DNA from: Mesorhizobium opportunistum WSM2075
GTDB lineage: Bacteria > Pseudomonadota > Alphaproteobacteria > Rhizobiales > Rhizobiaceae
Direction: 5' to 3'
Assembly: GCF_000176035.2 (NCBI RefSeq)
Contig: NC_015675.1
Location: 930,001-994,000, forward strand
DNA length: 64,000 bases
A program made the translations under genes and the position numbers. The notes below the pieces were generated by a model. It was given only the letters and a program-made list of their open reading frames with translations, was not told the DNA's origin and did no database searches. Of the stretch, positions 8,020-16,577 are shown in pieces. Numbering within the stretch: position 1 is the stretch's first letter; every line of letters starts with the position of its first letter.

Positions 8020-9459
8020 ATGAGCAAGCACAAGATCGCCGCGCCTGACAGCGACCCCTCGGAAAGCGCGACATCCCGTCTGCGTTCGCCCTACAAATCG
8101 GTTCTCGACCTTATCGGCCAGACGCCGGTGGTCGAGCTGACCAAGTTCGACACCGGCAAGTGCCGGCTGTTCATCAAGCTCGAAAGCCAGAATCCGGGCG
8201 GCTCGATCAAGGACCGCATCGCGCTGTCGATGATCGCGGCGGCCGAGAAAGAGGGCAGGCTGAAGCCCGGCGGCACCATCGTCGAGGCGACCGCCGGCAA
8301 TACCGGCCTTGGCCTTGCCCAGGTCGGCATTCCCAAGGGCTACCGCATCGTGCTGGTCGTGCCCGACAAGATGTCGCGTGAAAAGATCCAGCATCTGCGC
8401 GCGCTGGGCGCCGAGGTGCGCATGACGCGCTCCGATGTCGGCAAGGGCCACCCCGAATATTACCAGGACATGGCCGAGAAGATCGCTGCCGAGGTGCCCG
8501 GCGCCTTCTATGCCAACCAGTTCGCCAACCCGGCCAACCCGCTGGCCCACGAAACCACCACCGGCCCGGAAATCTTTTCGCAGCTTGACGGCGATGTCGA
8601 CGCGGTGGTTGTCGGCGTCGGCTCGGGCGGCACGCTGACCGGCCTTGGCCGTTACTTCGCCAAGGTTTCCCCGAAGACCGAAATGGTGCTGGCCGATCCG
8701 GTCGGCTCGGTGCTGGCGCCCTTGATCAAGACCGGCAAGATGGAAGAGGCCGGCAGCTGGACGGTGGAAGGCATCGGCGAGGATTTCGTGCCGCCCAATG
8801 CCGATTTGTCGCTGGTCAAAAAAGCTTATTCGATCACCGACAAGCAGAGCATGCTGGCGGTGCGCGATCTCTTGTCCCGTGAAGGCATCCTGGCCGGCTC
8901 ATCCTCGGGCACGCTTTTGTCGGCGGCCTTGCGCTATTGCCGCGAACAGACGACGGCCAAGCGCGTCGTCACCTTCGTCTGCGACAGCGGCAACAAATAC
9001 CTGTCAAAGGTGTTCGACGATTTCTGGCTGGCCGAGCAGGGGCTGGCCGAGCACGAACAGCATGGCGATCTGCGCGACCTCGTCATGCGCACGCATCGCA
9101 CCGGCGACACCGTCTCTATCGGGCCGGACGAAAGCCTGCTCAACGCCTATGGCCGCATGCGCCGATCCGATGTCTCGCAGCTGCCGGTGCTCGACAATGG
9201 CAAGCTCGTCGGCATCGTCGACGAAAGCGATATTCTTGCCCATGTCGACGGTCCCTATGACGGGCGTTGGGAACGCTTCAACATGCCGGTGCGCACGGCG
9301 ATGACTTCCAACCTGCACACGCTGCAGGCCAGCCAGACGCTGGATGCGCTGCTGCCGGTGTTCGACCGCAATGAGGTCGCCATCATCTTCGACGGCGACG
9401 AGTTCGTCGGCCTGATTACCCGCATCGACCTGATCAATCATTTGAGGCGCGCACGATGA
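8020..9459 (+). CDS. Cystathionine beta-synthase (PLP enzyme plus CBS pair)
   Basis: 479 residues. Condenses serine with homocysteine to cystathionine in the cytoplasm. Residues 20-340 are a fold-type II PLP domain with the PLP lysine in GGSIKDRI (K64), the EATAGNTGLGLA substrate loop and the GVGSGGTLTG phosphate loop. Residues 350-479 are two CBS motifs (HRTGDTVSIGPDES..., MTSNLHTLQASQTL...), which bind regulatory nucleotides or AdoMet in relatives. There is no haem-binding N-terminal extension of the animal type. An AGGGAG precedes the ATG. The stop overlaps the next gene's start (ATGA), so the pair is translationally coupled to the gamma-lyase/synthase. Confidence 0.93.
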   Translation: MSKHKIAAPDSDPSESATSRLRSPYKSVLDLIGQTPVVELTKFDTGKCRLFIKLESQNPGGSIKDRIALSMIAAAEKEGRLKPGGTIVEATAGNTGLGLAQVGIPKGYRIVLVVPDKMSREKIQHLRALGAEVRMTRSDVGKGHPEYYQDMAEKIAAEVPGAFYANQFANPANPLAHETTTGPEIFSQLDGDVDAVVVGVGSGGTLTGLGRYFAKVSPKTEMVLADPVGSVLAPLIKTGKMEEAGSWTVEGIGEDFVPPNADLSLVKKAYSITDKQSMLAVRDLLSREGILAGSSSGTLLSAALRYCREQTTAKRVVTFVCDSGNKYLSKVFDDFWLAEQGLAEHEQHGDLRDLVMRTHRTGDTVSIGPDESLLNAYGRMRRSDVSQLPVLDNGKLVGIVDESDILAHVDGPYDGRWERFNMPVRTAMTSNLHTLQASQTLDALLPVFDRNEVAIIFDGDEFVGLITRIDLINHLRRAR

Positions 9460-10637
9460 CCAGCCATACCCCACCAGCGGGCAAAAACCGCCTGGCTTTT
9501 TCGACGCGCACGATCCATGGCGGCCAGCGCCACGATCCGCTGACAGGTGCCGTGATGGTGCCGATCTACGCCACCTCGACCTATGGCCAGCAGTCGCCCG
9601 GCGTGCACAAGGGCTTTGAATATGCCCGCAGCCAGAACCCGACGCGCTTTGCCTTCGAGCGCGCCGTGGCCGACCTCGAAAGCGGCTCGGCGGCTTTCGC
9701 CTTCGCCTCCGGGCTGGCCTCGATCGCCACCGTGCTGGAGCTGCTCGACAGCGGCGCGCATATCGTCGCCACCGACGACATCTATGGCGGTTCCTTCCGG
9801 CTGATGGAGCGGGTGCGCAAGCGCTCTGCCGGCCTGCAGGTCTCGTTCGTCGATTTCACCGATCTTGCGGCGGTGGAGGCCGCGATCCGGCCGGAGACCA
9901 AGATGCTCTGGGTCGAGACGCCGACCAATCCGCTGCTGCGCATCGTCGACCTCGAAGGCGTCGCCGCACTTGCCAAGCGCAAGGGCATCCTGTCGGTCGC
10001 CGACAATACGTTTTGCAGCCCCTATATCCAGCGGCCGCTGGAACTCGGCATCGACATCGTGGTCCATTCGACGACCAAATATCTCAACGGCCATTCCGAC
10101 ATGGTCGGTGGCGCCGCCGTCGTCGGCGACAACAAGGAGCTGGCCGCCCAGCTGAAATTCCTGCAGAACGCCATCGGCGCCATATCGGGTCCGTTCGACA
10201 GCTTCCTGGCGCTGCGCGGCCTGAAGACACTGGCGCTCAGGATGGAGCGTCATTCCGACAACGGGCTGAAGATCGCGCAGTGGCTGGAAGCCCGCAAGGA
10301 CATACGCCGCGTCATCTATCCCGGCCTCGCCAGCCACCCGCAGCACGCCATCGCCGTCCAGCAGATGTACGCCTTCGGCGGCATGATCACCGTCGTGCTC
10401 GACCGCGATCTTGCCGGGACAAAACGCTTCCTCGAACGCACGCAATTGTTCACGCTGGCCGAAAGCCTCGGCGGGGTCGAGAGCCTGATCGAACACCCGG
10501 CGCTGATGACGCACGGGTCCATTCCCGCCGAGAAGCGGGTCGAGATCGGCATATCGGATTCGTTGGTGCGGCTGTCGGCGGGGATCGAGGATGGCGATGA
10601 TCTGATCGCCGATCTGGATCAGGCGCTGGGGGGATAG
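9456..10637 (+). CDS. Cystathionine gamma-lyase/synthase family PLP enzyme
   Basis: 393 residues. Cys/Met metabolism PLP family (fold type I) with the PLP lysine in VVHSTTKYLNGHSD (K208), the VETPTNPLLRI motif and the LAESLGGVESLIEHPALMTH C-terminal signature. Directly after cystathionine beta-synthase, the likeliest reaction is cleavage of cystathionine to cysteine, 2-oxobutyrate and ammonia. Sequence alone cannot exclude cystathionine gamma-synthase or methionine gamma-lyase activity. The 4-base overlap with the upstream gene points to coupled expression and stoichiometric production. Together the pair gives reverse transsulfuration from homocysteine. Confidence 0.92.
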   Translation: MTSHTPPAGKNRLAFSTRTIHGGQRHDPLTGAVMVPIYATSTYGQQSPGVHKGFEYARSQNPTRFAFERAVADLESGSAAFAFASGLASIATVLELLDSGAHIVATDDIYGGSFRLMERVRKRSAGLQVSFVDFTDLAAVEAAIRPETKMLWVETPTNPLLRIVDLEGVAALAKRKGILSVADNTFCSPYIQRPLELGIDIVVHSTTKYLNGHSDMVGGAAVVGDNKELAAQLKFLQNAIGAISGPFDSFLALRGLKTLALRMERHSDNGLKIAQWLEARKDIRRVIYPGLASHPQHAIAVQQMYAFGGMITVVLDRDLAGTKRFLERTQLFTLAESLGGVESLIEHPALMTHGSIPAEKRVEIGISDSLVRLSAGIEDGDDLIADLDQALGG

Positions 10638-10705
10638 CTCATCCCGGTTGACCGCGAACGCCATCTGCCCGAATTGTAGCCTCCTCAATTTCGGCTGCGG
10701 ACATC

Positions 10706-11674
10706 ATGGCCACGCGCGAACCCCCGAAACCCACCGAAACCCTCACCTTCGCGGTGCTGGTGTTTCCCGGCTTTCCGATGATGGCGTTCAGCTCCGTCAT
10801 CGAGCCGCTGCGCGCCGCCAATGTGCTGGCCAAGCGGCAGTGCTATCGCTGGATCATCGTCGGCGGCACGAAAGGGGCGGTCGAGGCTTCGAACGGCGTC
10901 GTCATCCAACCGGGTTTTTACGCGGAGAACGCGCCGAAGGTCGACCGCATCGTGGTGTGCTCGGGCGGCGATGCCGATCACCTGGTCGCCGAGGACGCGG
11001 CAAACTGGATCCGCCGCAGCTTGCGCAGTGGCGCGCATATTGGCGCGGTGGCGGATGCGGCATTTTTCCTGGCTCGCGCGGGCCTGCTCGACGGCCATGC
11101 CTGCACCTTGCACTGGACCAGCCAGGCCGCCTTCACCGAGGCGTTCCCGAACATCGAGCTGCGGCGCGACCTCTATGTCATCGACCGCAAGCGTTTTACG
11201 TCGGCCGGCGGCGTCGGCAGCCTCGACATGATGCTGGAGATCATCACCCGGGATTACGGCGCCGAGCTTGCCGCCGGCGTCGCCGAATGGTTCGTGCACA
11301 GCCAGTTGCGTTCCAGCGTCGACCGCAAGCTGATGCCGCTCAGGCTGCGCACCGGCGTGCAGAACGAGCTGGTGCTGTCGGCGATCGCCATCATGGAGGA
11401 CGCGGTGGAGGAGCGGCTCGGCATGGCGGAGCTGACGGCCCGGCTCGGCGTGTCCTCCGACAAGCTCGAGCGCAGTTTTCGGTCCGAACTCGCCATCTCG
11501 CCCAACGGCTACTACCGGCGGCTCAGGCTGAAACGCGCCGCCGACCTGCTGGCGCACTCGACGCTTGCCGTGCGCGACGTGGCTCTGGCCTGCGGCTTCG
11601 CCTCGATGTCGAGCTTTGCCCGGGCCTTTCGGGAAGAGCATGGGCACGCGCCGAAACTGGCGAGGAGGCAGTAG
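10706..11674 (+). CDS. GlxA-family AraC-type regulator
   Basis: 322 residues. The N-terminal half is a DJ-1/PfpI-like (class I glutamine amidotransferase-like) sensor domain (FAVLVFPGFPMMAFSSVIEP, VVCSGGDADHLV). The C-terminal 100 residues carry two AraC helix-turn-helix motifs (MAELTARLGVSSDKLERSF; VRDVALACGFASMSSFARAF). Regulators of this architecture include GbdR and CdhR, which control betaine and carnitine catabolism and sense small quaternary ammonium or amino compounds. It lies 320 bases upstream of the M24 hydrolase, cysteine hydrolase and esterase genes on the same strand and is the likely activator of that set (inference). Confidence 0.9.
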   Translation: MATREPPKPTETLTFAVLVFPGFPMMAFSSVIEPLRAANVLAKRQCYRWIIVGGTKGAVEASNGVVIQPGFYAENAPKVDRIVVCSGGDADHLVAEDAANWIRRSLRSGAHIGAVADAAFFLARAGLLDGHACTLHWTSQAAFTEAFPNIELRRDLYVIDRKRFTSAGGVGSLDMMLEIITRDYGAELAAGVAEWFVHSQLRSSVDRKLMPLRLRTGVQNELVLSAIAIMEDAVEERLGMAELTARLGVSSDKLERSFRSELAISPNGYYRRLRLKRAADLLAHSTLAVRDVALACGFASMSSFARAFREEHGHAPKLARRQ

Positions 11675-11702
11675 TTTGCGCTCACTGACGCTATGAGAGG
11701 TT

Positions 11703-11882
11703 AGCGGGACAGCACCCCCCTCTGTCCTGCCGGACATCTCCCCCGCAAGGGGGGAGATTGGCAGTTTCGATGCCGCCGTTCACCTTGCATCGCTGGAGAT
11801 TGGCGAAAGCCGGAAATGACAGCTGATCTCCCCCCTTGCGGGGGAGATGCCCGGCAGGGCAGAGGGGGGTGCTGTCCCGCCA
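11703..11882. repeat. Palindromic interspersed repeat, family 1, copy b
   Basis: A full copy between the GlxA-type regulator and the M24 hydrolase. Arms at 11705-11760 and 11824-11880 (AGCACCCCCCTCTG to AGAGGGGGGTGCT) enclose a spacer with GGCGAAAGCCGG. It occupies most of the 320-base gap, leaving about 110 bases for a promoter before the M24 start. Confidence 0.9.
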
Positions 11883-11995
11883 GCATCTCTCATTGGCCCA
11901 GCGGCATTCCGCACAACACACGCGGTTTTCCGCACAATCCTCCGGTCCCCGCTGCGCCATGCTCAGCCCTCCCAACCCACCAAGGCCAGCCACCC

Positions 11996-13300
11996 ATGAG
12001 CATCGTCGTTTTCGACCCCGACAGCACCGAGGACGTCGACTTCAAGGATCGCATGCGCCACCCCGCGGCGGCGGATTCGGCGGGCGGCATGTGGTTGTCC
12101 GACACCGAGCCGTCCTTCATCGACGCCGACGCCCTGCGCAAAGGCCGGCTGGCCAAGCTGCGCGGCTGGATGCGTGAGGCCGGCTATGGCGGGGTCGTGC
12201 TGTTCGACCCCTACAACCAGCGCTACGCCACCGGCTCGCGCAACATGTTCGGCTATTTCCTGCGCAACTCGACCCGTTATTTCTTTATCCCGACCGAAGG
12301 GCCGATCGTGCTGTTCGAGTATCCGCAGAGCTACCATGTCTCGATGGTGCTCGACACGATCGACGAGGCGCGTCCTTCCAAGCTCGTCTGGTCGTCGGTC
12401 TCCGGCCGCGACGACGAGACCGCCGGCCCGTTCGCCGACGAGATCGCGGAACTGTTGAAAAAGCATGGCGGCGGCTCGATGAAGCTCGGGCTCGACCGCT
12501 GCAGCCATCTGCAGGCGCTGGCGCTGGAAAAACGCGGCTGCGAGGTCAAGGATTGCCAGGGCGAGATTCTTGCCGTGCGCGCGGTGAAGACGCCCGAGGA
12601 AGTGAAGTGCCTGCAGGTGTCGATGGCTGGCGCCGAGGCCGCGGTCTACGCGGTGCGCGAGGCGATCAAACCCGGCGTCTCCGAAAACGAGCTGTTCGCC
12701 ATCATGTATGGCGAGGTCATCCGCCAGGGCGGCGAGTTCATCGAGACGCGGCTGTTGACGTCGGGCCAGCGCACCAACCCGTGGTTCAACGAGGCCAGCG
12801 GCCGCAAGATCCGGCCCGGCGAACTTTTGGCGCTCGATACCGACACGATCGGCTGCTATGGCTATTATTCCGATTTCTCGCGCACCTTCCGCTGCGGGCC
12901 GGGCAAGCCGACCGACTACCAGAAGTCGCTCTACCGCATGGCGCATGACCAGGTTCAACACAACATTTCGATCGTCAAACCCGGCATGGCGTTCCGCGAG
13001 ATCGCCGAGAAGGCCTGGAAGATCCCGGACCGTTTCGTCGACCAGCGCTACACCTCGGTCATGCACGGCGTCGGCATGCATGGCGAGACACCGTTCATTG
13101 CCCATGCCATGGATTACGAGACCTATGGCCGCGACGGCCATATCGTGCCAGGCATGGTGGTGAGCGTGGAAAGCTATATAGGCGAGAAGGGCGGCCGCGA
13201 GGGCGTCAAGCTGGAGGACGAGATCCTGATCACCGAGACTGGTACGGAGCTTCTGTCGCGCTTCCCCTATGAGGACGAGTTTTTGGAGAAGCAGGTTTGA
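11996..13300 (+). CDS. M24 (pita-bread) hydrolase, DddP-like
   Basis: 434 residues from ATG 11996; the longer open frame runs into the upstream repeat and is rejected. The creatinase-type N-domain covers about residues 45-190 and the M24 pita-bread fold about 200-420. The five metal-ligand positions are recognisable: D281 and D293 (with D283 in the same LALDTDTIG motif), H357 (MHGVGMHG), E392 (VVSVESY) and E407 (VKLEDEI). Motifs GGEFIETRLLTSG, RTNPWF and DTDTIG-YG closely recall the DMSP lyase DddP. Where DddP has its proposed catalytic Asp six residues after the His, this protein has Gly. A related hydrolase or lyase acting on a small betaine or amide is more likely than aminopeptidase activity. 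Followed by a cysteine hydrolase overlapping or 90 bases away, depending on its start. Confidence 0.82.
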   Translation: MSIVVFDPDSTEDVDFKDRMRHPAAADSAGGMWLSDTEPSFIDADALRKGRLAKLRGWMREAGYGGVVLFDPYNQRYATGSRNMFGYFLRNSTRYFFIPTEGPIVLFEYPQSYHVSMVLDTIDEARPSKLVWSSVSGRDDETAGPFADEIAELLKKHGGGSMKLGLDRCSHLQALALEKRGCEVKDCQGEILAVRAVKTPEEVKCLQVSMAGAEAAVYAVREAIKPGVSENELFAIMYGEVIRQGGEFIETRLLTSGQRTNPWFNEASGRKIRPGELLALDTDTIGCYGYYSDFSRTFRCGPGKPTDYQKSLYRMAHDQVQHNISIVKPGMAFREIAEKAWKIPDRFVDQRYTSVMHGVGMHGETPFIAHAMDYETYGRDGHIVPGMVVSVESYIGEKGGREGVKLEDEILITETGTELLSRFPYEDEFLEKQV

Positions 13301-13392
13301 CGGTGGTAACCAATGAGCGCCTCGTTCCTGTCCCGCCGGCCTACGGAAGAGTCTTTGGCTGCCTTGCCCATGCATCACCCAGGCGCATCCGC

Positions 13393-14073
13393 ATGAAAAG
13401 CCCCATCTCCATGAAGCGCGGCACCGTGGCCGCCGTCTTCATCGACCTGCAGGAGGAGCACCGGCAGGATCCGCGCTATCTGGTCGAGGGCTTTGCCAAC
13501 ATCCTCGCCAACGTCCAGCGCCTGCAGGCGGCGGCGCGGCAGAACCATGTGCCGCTCTATCACTGGGCCTATATCGTCGATCTCGACAAACAGGACCGGC
13601 CGTTTCACCCGGTCGGGGCCGACGGCAAGTCGGCCTTCTCCGACAAGAGCGACCCGCTGACCGAAATCTGCCAAGAGGTGGCGCCGGCCGAGGGCGAGGC
13701 GCTGCTGATCAAGGCCGAGGCCAGCGCCTTCCGTTCGGGGCCGGGTGCCGATCAGTTGAAGGCAAGCGGCATCGAATGGCTTGTCGTCGCCGGCGTCTGG
13801 ACGGAGGCCTGCATCGACGCATCCGTGAAGGACGCCGTGGCCAGGGGATTTCGCGTGCTGCTGGTCAAGGATGCCTGCGGCAGCGGCAGCGCGGCCATGC
13901 ACCAGACCGGCATCCTCAACCTCGCCAACCGGCTCTATGGCGGCGCGGTCATCGACACCGACGGCGCCTGCCGGCTGCTGGCGGGCGAAAGCGTGACGGC
14001 CTGGCAGGTCGAGGGCTCGGTGCCGCTGCGCTTCAGCTTCGACAATGCGGCCGCGCTCTATGCCGAGCTTTGA
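13393..14073 (+). CDS. Isochorismatase-like cysteine hydrolase
   Basis: 226 residues from ATG 13393. The Asp-Lys-Cys triad of the family is visible: D18 in VFIDLQEEH, K107 in LLIKAEASAF and C140 in VWTEACIDAS. The family includes nicotinamidase, N-carbamoylsarcosine amidase and RutB-type ureido hydrolases, so a C-N bond in an amide or carbamoyl group is the likely target. The exact substrate is unknown. The open frame extends upstream to 13297 with a 4-base overlap of the M24 stop, so the start could be earlier. Same strand and probably same operon as the M24 hydrolase and the alpha/beta hydrolase. Confidence 0.85.
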   Translation: MKSPISMKRGTVAAVFIDLQEEHRQDPRYLVEGFANILANVQRLQAAARQNHVPLYHWAYIVDLDKQDRPFHPVGADGKSAFSDKSDPLTEICQEVAPAEGEALLIKAEASAFRSGPGADQLKASGIEWLVVAGVWTEACIDASVKDAVARGFRVLLVKDACGSGSAAMHQTGILNLANRLYGGAVIDTDGACRLLAGESVTAWQVEGSVPLRFSFDNAAALYAEL

Positions 14074-14082
14074 ATTGCCGGC

Positions 14083-15042
14083 ATGACTGACAAGACCAGC
14101 CGCGGCGAATACGAGACACGGCTCGATCCGGCGCTGTGGGCCTATATCGACGCCATCAATGCCTGGTATCCGCCCGAAACCGTCGACCTGCCGATCGCCA
14201 AACAGCGCGCGATCTACGACCGCATGTGCCGGGCGCTGCGCCAGCCCTATCCGCCCGGCGTCATCGCCAAGGACGGGCTGATCGCTGCCGCCGGCCGCGA
14301 CATTCCCGTCCGGCGCTACCAGCTCGCCGGCACCGCCGCGCGGGCAAAAGTGCTCTATTTCCATGGCGGCGGCTTCATTCTTGGCGGGCTCGACAGCCAT
14401 GACGACATCTGCGCGGAAATCTGTGCCGGCACCGGCTATGCCGTGCTGTCCGTCGACTACCGTCTGGCGCCCGAACATATCCACCCCGCCGCCTTCGACG
14501 ATGCGCTGGCCGCCTTCGAATGGGCGGCGGCCACGACCGGCCAACCGATCGTGCTGTGCGGCGAGAGCGCCGGCGGCAATCTGGCGGCGGCGGTGGCGCA
14601 GGCGACGCGCGGTCATCCCCGCGCTGCGATCGGCCAGGTGCTGATTTATCCCGGCCTCGGCGGCGACGAGAGGTCCGGCTCCTATGTCGAACACGCCAAC
14701 GCGCCGCTGCTGTCCGTCGGCGACATTGCCTTCTACCGCGACGTGCGGTCGGCCAAGCGGCAATCGCAGGACGATCCGACATTTTCGCCTTTGCGCGACA
14801 GGAACTTCTCCGGCCTGCCACCGACGGTGATCGTCACGGCCGAATGCGATCCGCTGTCATCCGATGGCGAGACCTATCGCGACCGCATCCTGGCGACTGG
14901 CGGCAAGGCATGGTGGCATGAGGAAAAACGCCTGGTGCACAGTTTCCTGCGCGCCCGCACCACGGTGCCGGCGGCGGCGCAAGCCTTTGGGCGCATCATT
15001 TCGGCGATCGCGGCTCTGGGTCGCGGCGAGTGGCCGTACTGA
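14083..15042 (+). CDS. Alpha/beta hydrolase (HSL/acetyl-hydrolase family)
   Basis: 319 residues. The hormone-sensitive-lipase signature HGGGFILGG (about 94) supplies the oxyanion hole, GESAGG holds the nucleophile S162, the acid is in TAECDPLSSDG, and the His is in LVHSFLRAR. A cytoplasmic carboxylesterase or deacylase with no signal peptide. It begins 9 bases after the cysteine hydrolase stop, so it is almost certainly in the same transcript. With its neighbours it suggests stepwise hydrolysis of an N-containing substrate. Confidence 0.87.
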   Translation: MTDKTSRGEYETRLDPALWAYIDAINAWYPPETVDLPIAKQRAIYDRMCRALRQPYPPGVIAKDGLIAAAGRDIPVRRYQLAGTAARAKVLYFHGGGFILGGLDSHDDICAEICAGTGYAVLSVDYRLAPEHIHPAAFDDALAAFEWAAATTGQPIVLCGESAGGNLAAAVAQATRGHPRAAIGQVLIYPGLGGDERSGSYVEHANAPLLSVGDIAFYRDVRSAKRQSQDDPTFSPLRDRNFSGLPPTVIVTAECDPLSSDGETYRDRILATGGKAWWHEEKRLVHSFLRARTTVPAAAQAFGRIISAIAALGRGEWPY

Positions 15043-15045
15043 CTC

Positions 15046-15771
15046 TTACGACGCCGCGGCCTTTGCCTCGGATGATGTGGCCTTCAGCCAGAGCGCCTTT
15101 TCGCCGAGCGTGGCGACCATGGCGGCATGGGCGGCGCGCTCCGCCTCGGTCAGGCGCGGCAGCAACGGACCCGGGCGCACGGCGGCAATGATTTCGATGT
15201 GGCGGACATTTTCGCCGCGCTGCGCCGGCGCGGTCGCGCTGTCCAGGATGAGGGCGGCCTGCTTGCCGCCGATCAGCTCGATATAGACCTCGGCCAACAA
15301 TTCGGAATCGAGCAAGGCACCGTGCTTGGTGCGCTTGGCGTTGTCGATGCCGTAGCGCCGGCAGAGGGCGTCAAGCGAGTTGGGGCCCATCGGGTGCTTG
15401 CGGCGCGCCAGCGCCAGCGTGTCGACGACAAGGCCGGGATCGATGACGGGATGGCCGAGCCGGCCGAATTCGACGTTGAGGAAGCCGATATCGAAGGTCG
15501 CATTGTGCGCGACCAGCTTGGCGCCGTCGGTGAAGGCCAGCCATTCCTCGACGATCTCGGCAAAGGTCGGCTTGCCCGCGAGGTCGGCAGCGCTGATGCC
15601 GTGCACGGCTTGCGCCTCCGCATGGATCGCGCGCCCTTGAGGATTGATGTAGTGGTGGAAGGTGCGGCCGGTCGGGAACCGGTTGACCAGCTCGACGCCG
15701 CCCAGCTCGATCACGCGGTCGTCGCGCGAATCCAGGCCGGTGGTTTCTGTATCGAAGATGATCTCGCGCAT
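15046..15771 (-). CDS. dnaQ: DNA polymerase III epsilon subunit (3'-5' exonuclease)
   Basis: 241 residues from ATG 15771. Proofreading exonuclease of the replicase. Exo I is IIFDTETTGLD (D7, E9), Exo II is NATFDIGFLNVEF and Exo III-epsilon is KRTKHGALLDSELLAEVY with the catalytic His and Asp. The C-terminus (about 175-241) is the linker and alpha-binding tail. It is the distal member of a minus-strand run dnaQ-coaE-aroE-maf-PPPase leading away from the predicted origin, the same order as beside the Caulobacter origin. A repeat separates it from coaE. Confidence 0.95.
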   Translation of the reverse strand: MREIIFDTETTGLDSRDDRVIELGGVELVNRFPTGRTFHHYINPQGRAIHAEAQAVHGISAADLAGKPTFAEIVEEWLAFTDGAKLVAHNATFDIGFLNVEFGRLGHPVIDPGLVVDTLALARRKHPMGPNSLDALCRRYGIDNAKRTKHGALLDSELLAEVYIELIGGKQAALILDSATAPAQRGENVRHIEIIAAVRPGPLLPRLTEAERAAHAAMVATLGEKALWLKATSSEAKAAAS

Positions 15772-15837
15772 CGAATCAGGTGCTCCTGGGAGCAGAATCG
15801 CGAGACCGGAACAAAATGGCAATGGGAAATGCCTGTT

Positions 15838-15988
15838 TTCCCTTCTCCCCTTGCGGGAGGTGGCCGCGAAGCGGTCGGATGAGGGGTGCTCCAGGGAAAG
15901 CGGACGCCTCACTCCGCTGGAACACCCCCTCATCCGTCTCGGCGCTGCGCGCCGATCCACCTTCCCCCCACAAGGGGGGAAGGAAGAG
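15838..15988. repeat. Palindromic interspersed repeat, family 2, copy a
   Basis: Arms 15839-15895 (CCTTCTCCCCTTGCGGG, GCGGTCGGATGAGGGGTG) and 15925-15988 (ACCCCCTCATCCGTC, CCACAAGGGGGGAAGG) form a long imperfect palindrome, with small inner hairpins GGCCGCGAAGCGGTC and GGCGCTGCGCGCC. It lies between coaE and dnaQ on a run of minus-strand genes. Confidence 0.88.
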
Positions 15989-15989
15989 C

Positions 15990-16577
15990 CTAGTGATCCC
16001 CAGTGAACTCCGCGATGATCGCATCGACCTCAGCACGTGCGGCATCCATCCCCTCGCCGGTGTCGATGACGAAATCCGCCAGCCTGCGCTTTTCGGCATC
16101 CGGCACTTGCTTGGCCAGGATCGCCGCCAGCTTTTCTTCGGTCATCCCTGGTCGTGCCAGCACGCGTTGACGCTGGACTTCGGCGGGTGCGGTGACGACG
16201 ATGACCTTGTCGACGCGGTTGCGGCCGCCGGTTTCGAACAGCAGCGGAATGTCGAGCACGGCGATCGATTCGCCCGCGGTACGATGCCTGGCCAGGAAGG
16301 CGTCGGCGTCGGCGCGCACGAGCGGATGGATGATGGCTTCGAGTTGCTTCAGCGCGGCGGGGTCACCAAGTACACGGGCGCCAAGTCTTGCTCGATCGAC
16401 CACGCCGGCAGCGGTTGTTCCCGGGAAAGCCGCCTCGACCAGAGGCGCTGCCTTGCCGGCATAGAGGCGGTGTACCGTCTCGTCGGAATCGTGGACTGGC
16501 ACGCCGGCCTCGGCGAACATCTTGGCCGTCGTCGACTTGCCCATGCCGATCGAACCGGTGAGGCCGAGCACGATCAT
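15990..16577 (-). CDS. coaE: Dephospho-CoA kinase
   Basis: 195 residues. Last step of CoA synthesis: ATP-dependent 3'-phosphorylation of dephospho-CoA. The P-loop [17 protein letters not shown] is at the N-terminus. [12 protein letters not shown] carries the substrate-binding Asp, and [12 protein letters not shown] and [16 protein letters not shown] are family motifs. Full length. Its start overlaps the aroE stop by 4 bases, so the two genes are co-transcribed in the run that reads away from the predicted origin. Confidence 0.95.
   Translation of the reverse strand: MIVLGLTGSIGMGKSTTAKMFAEAGVPVHDSDETVHRLYAGKAAPLVEAAFPGTTAAGVVDRARLGARVLGDPAALKQLEAIIHPLVRADADAFLARHRTAGESIAVLDIPLLFETGGRNRVDKVIVVTAPAEVQRQRVLARPGMTEEKLAAILAKQVPDAEKRRLADFVIDTGEGMDAARAEVDAIIAEFTGDH

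Noticed and set aside
11816..11995. Upstream extension of the M24 hydrolase
   Set aside because: It translates the family 1 repeat and is Cys/Pro-rich junk; the family start is at 11996.
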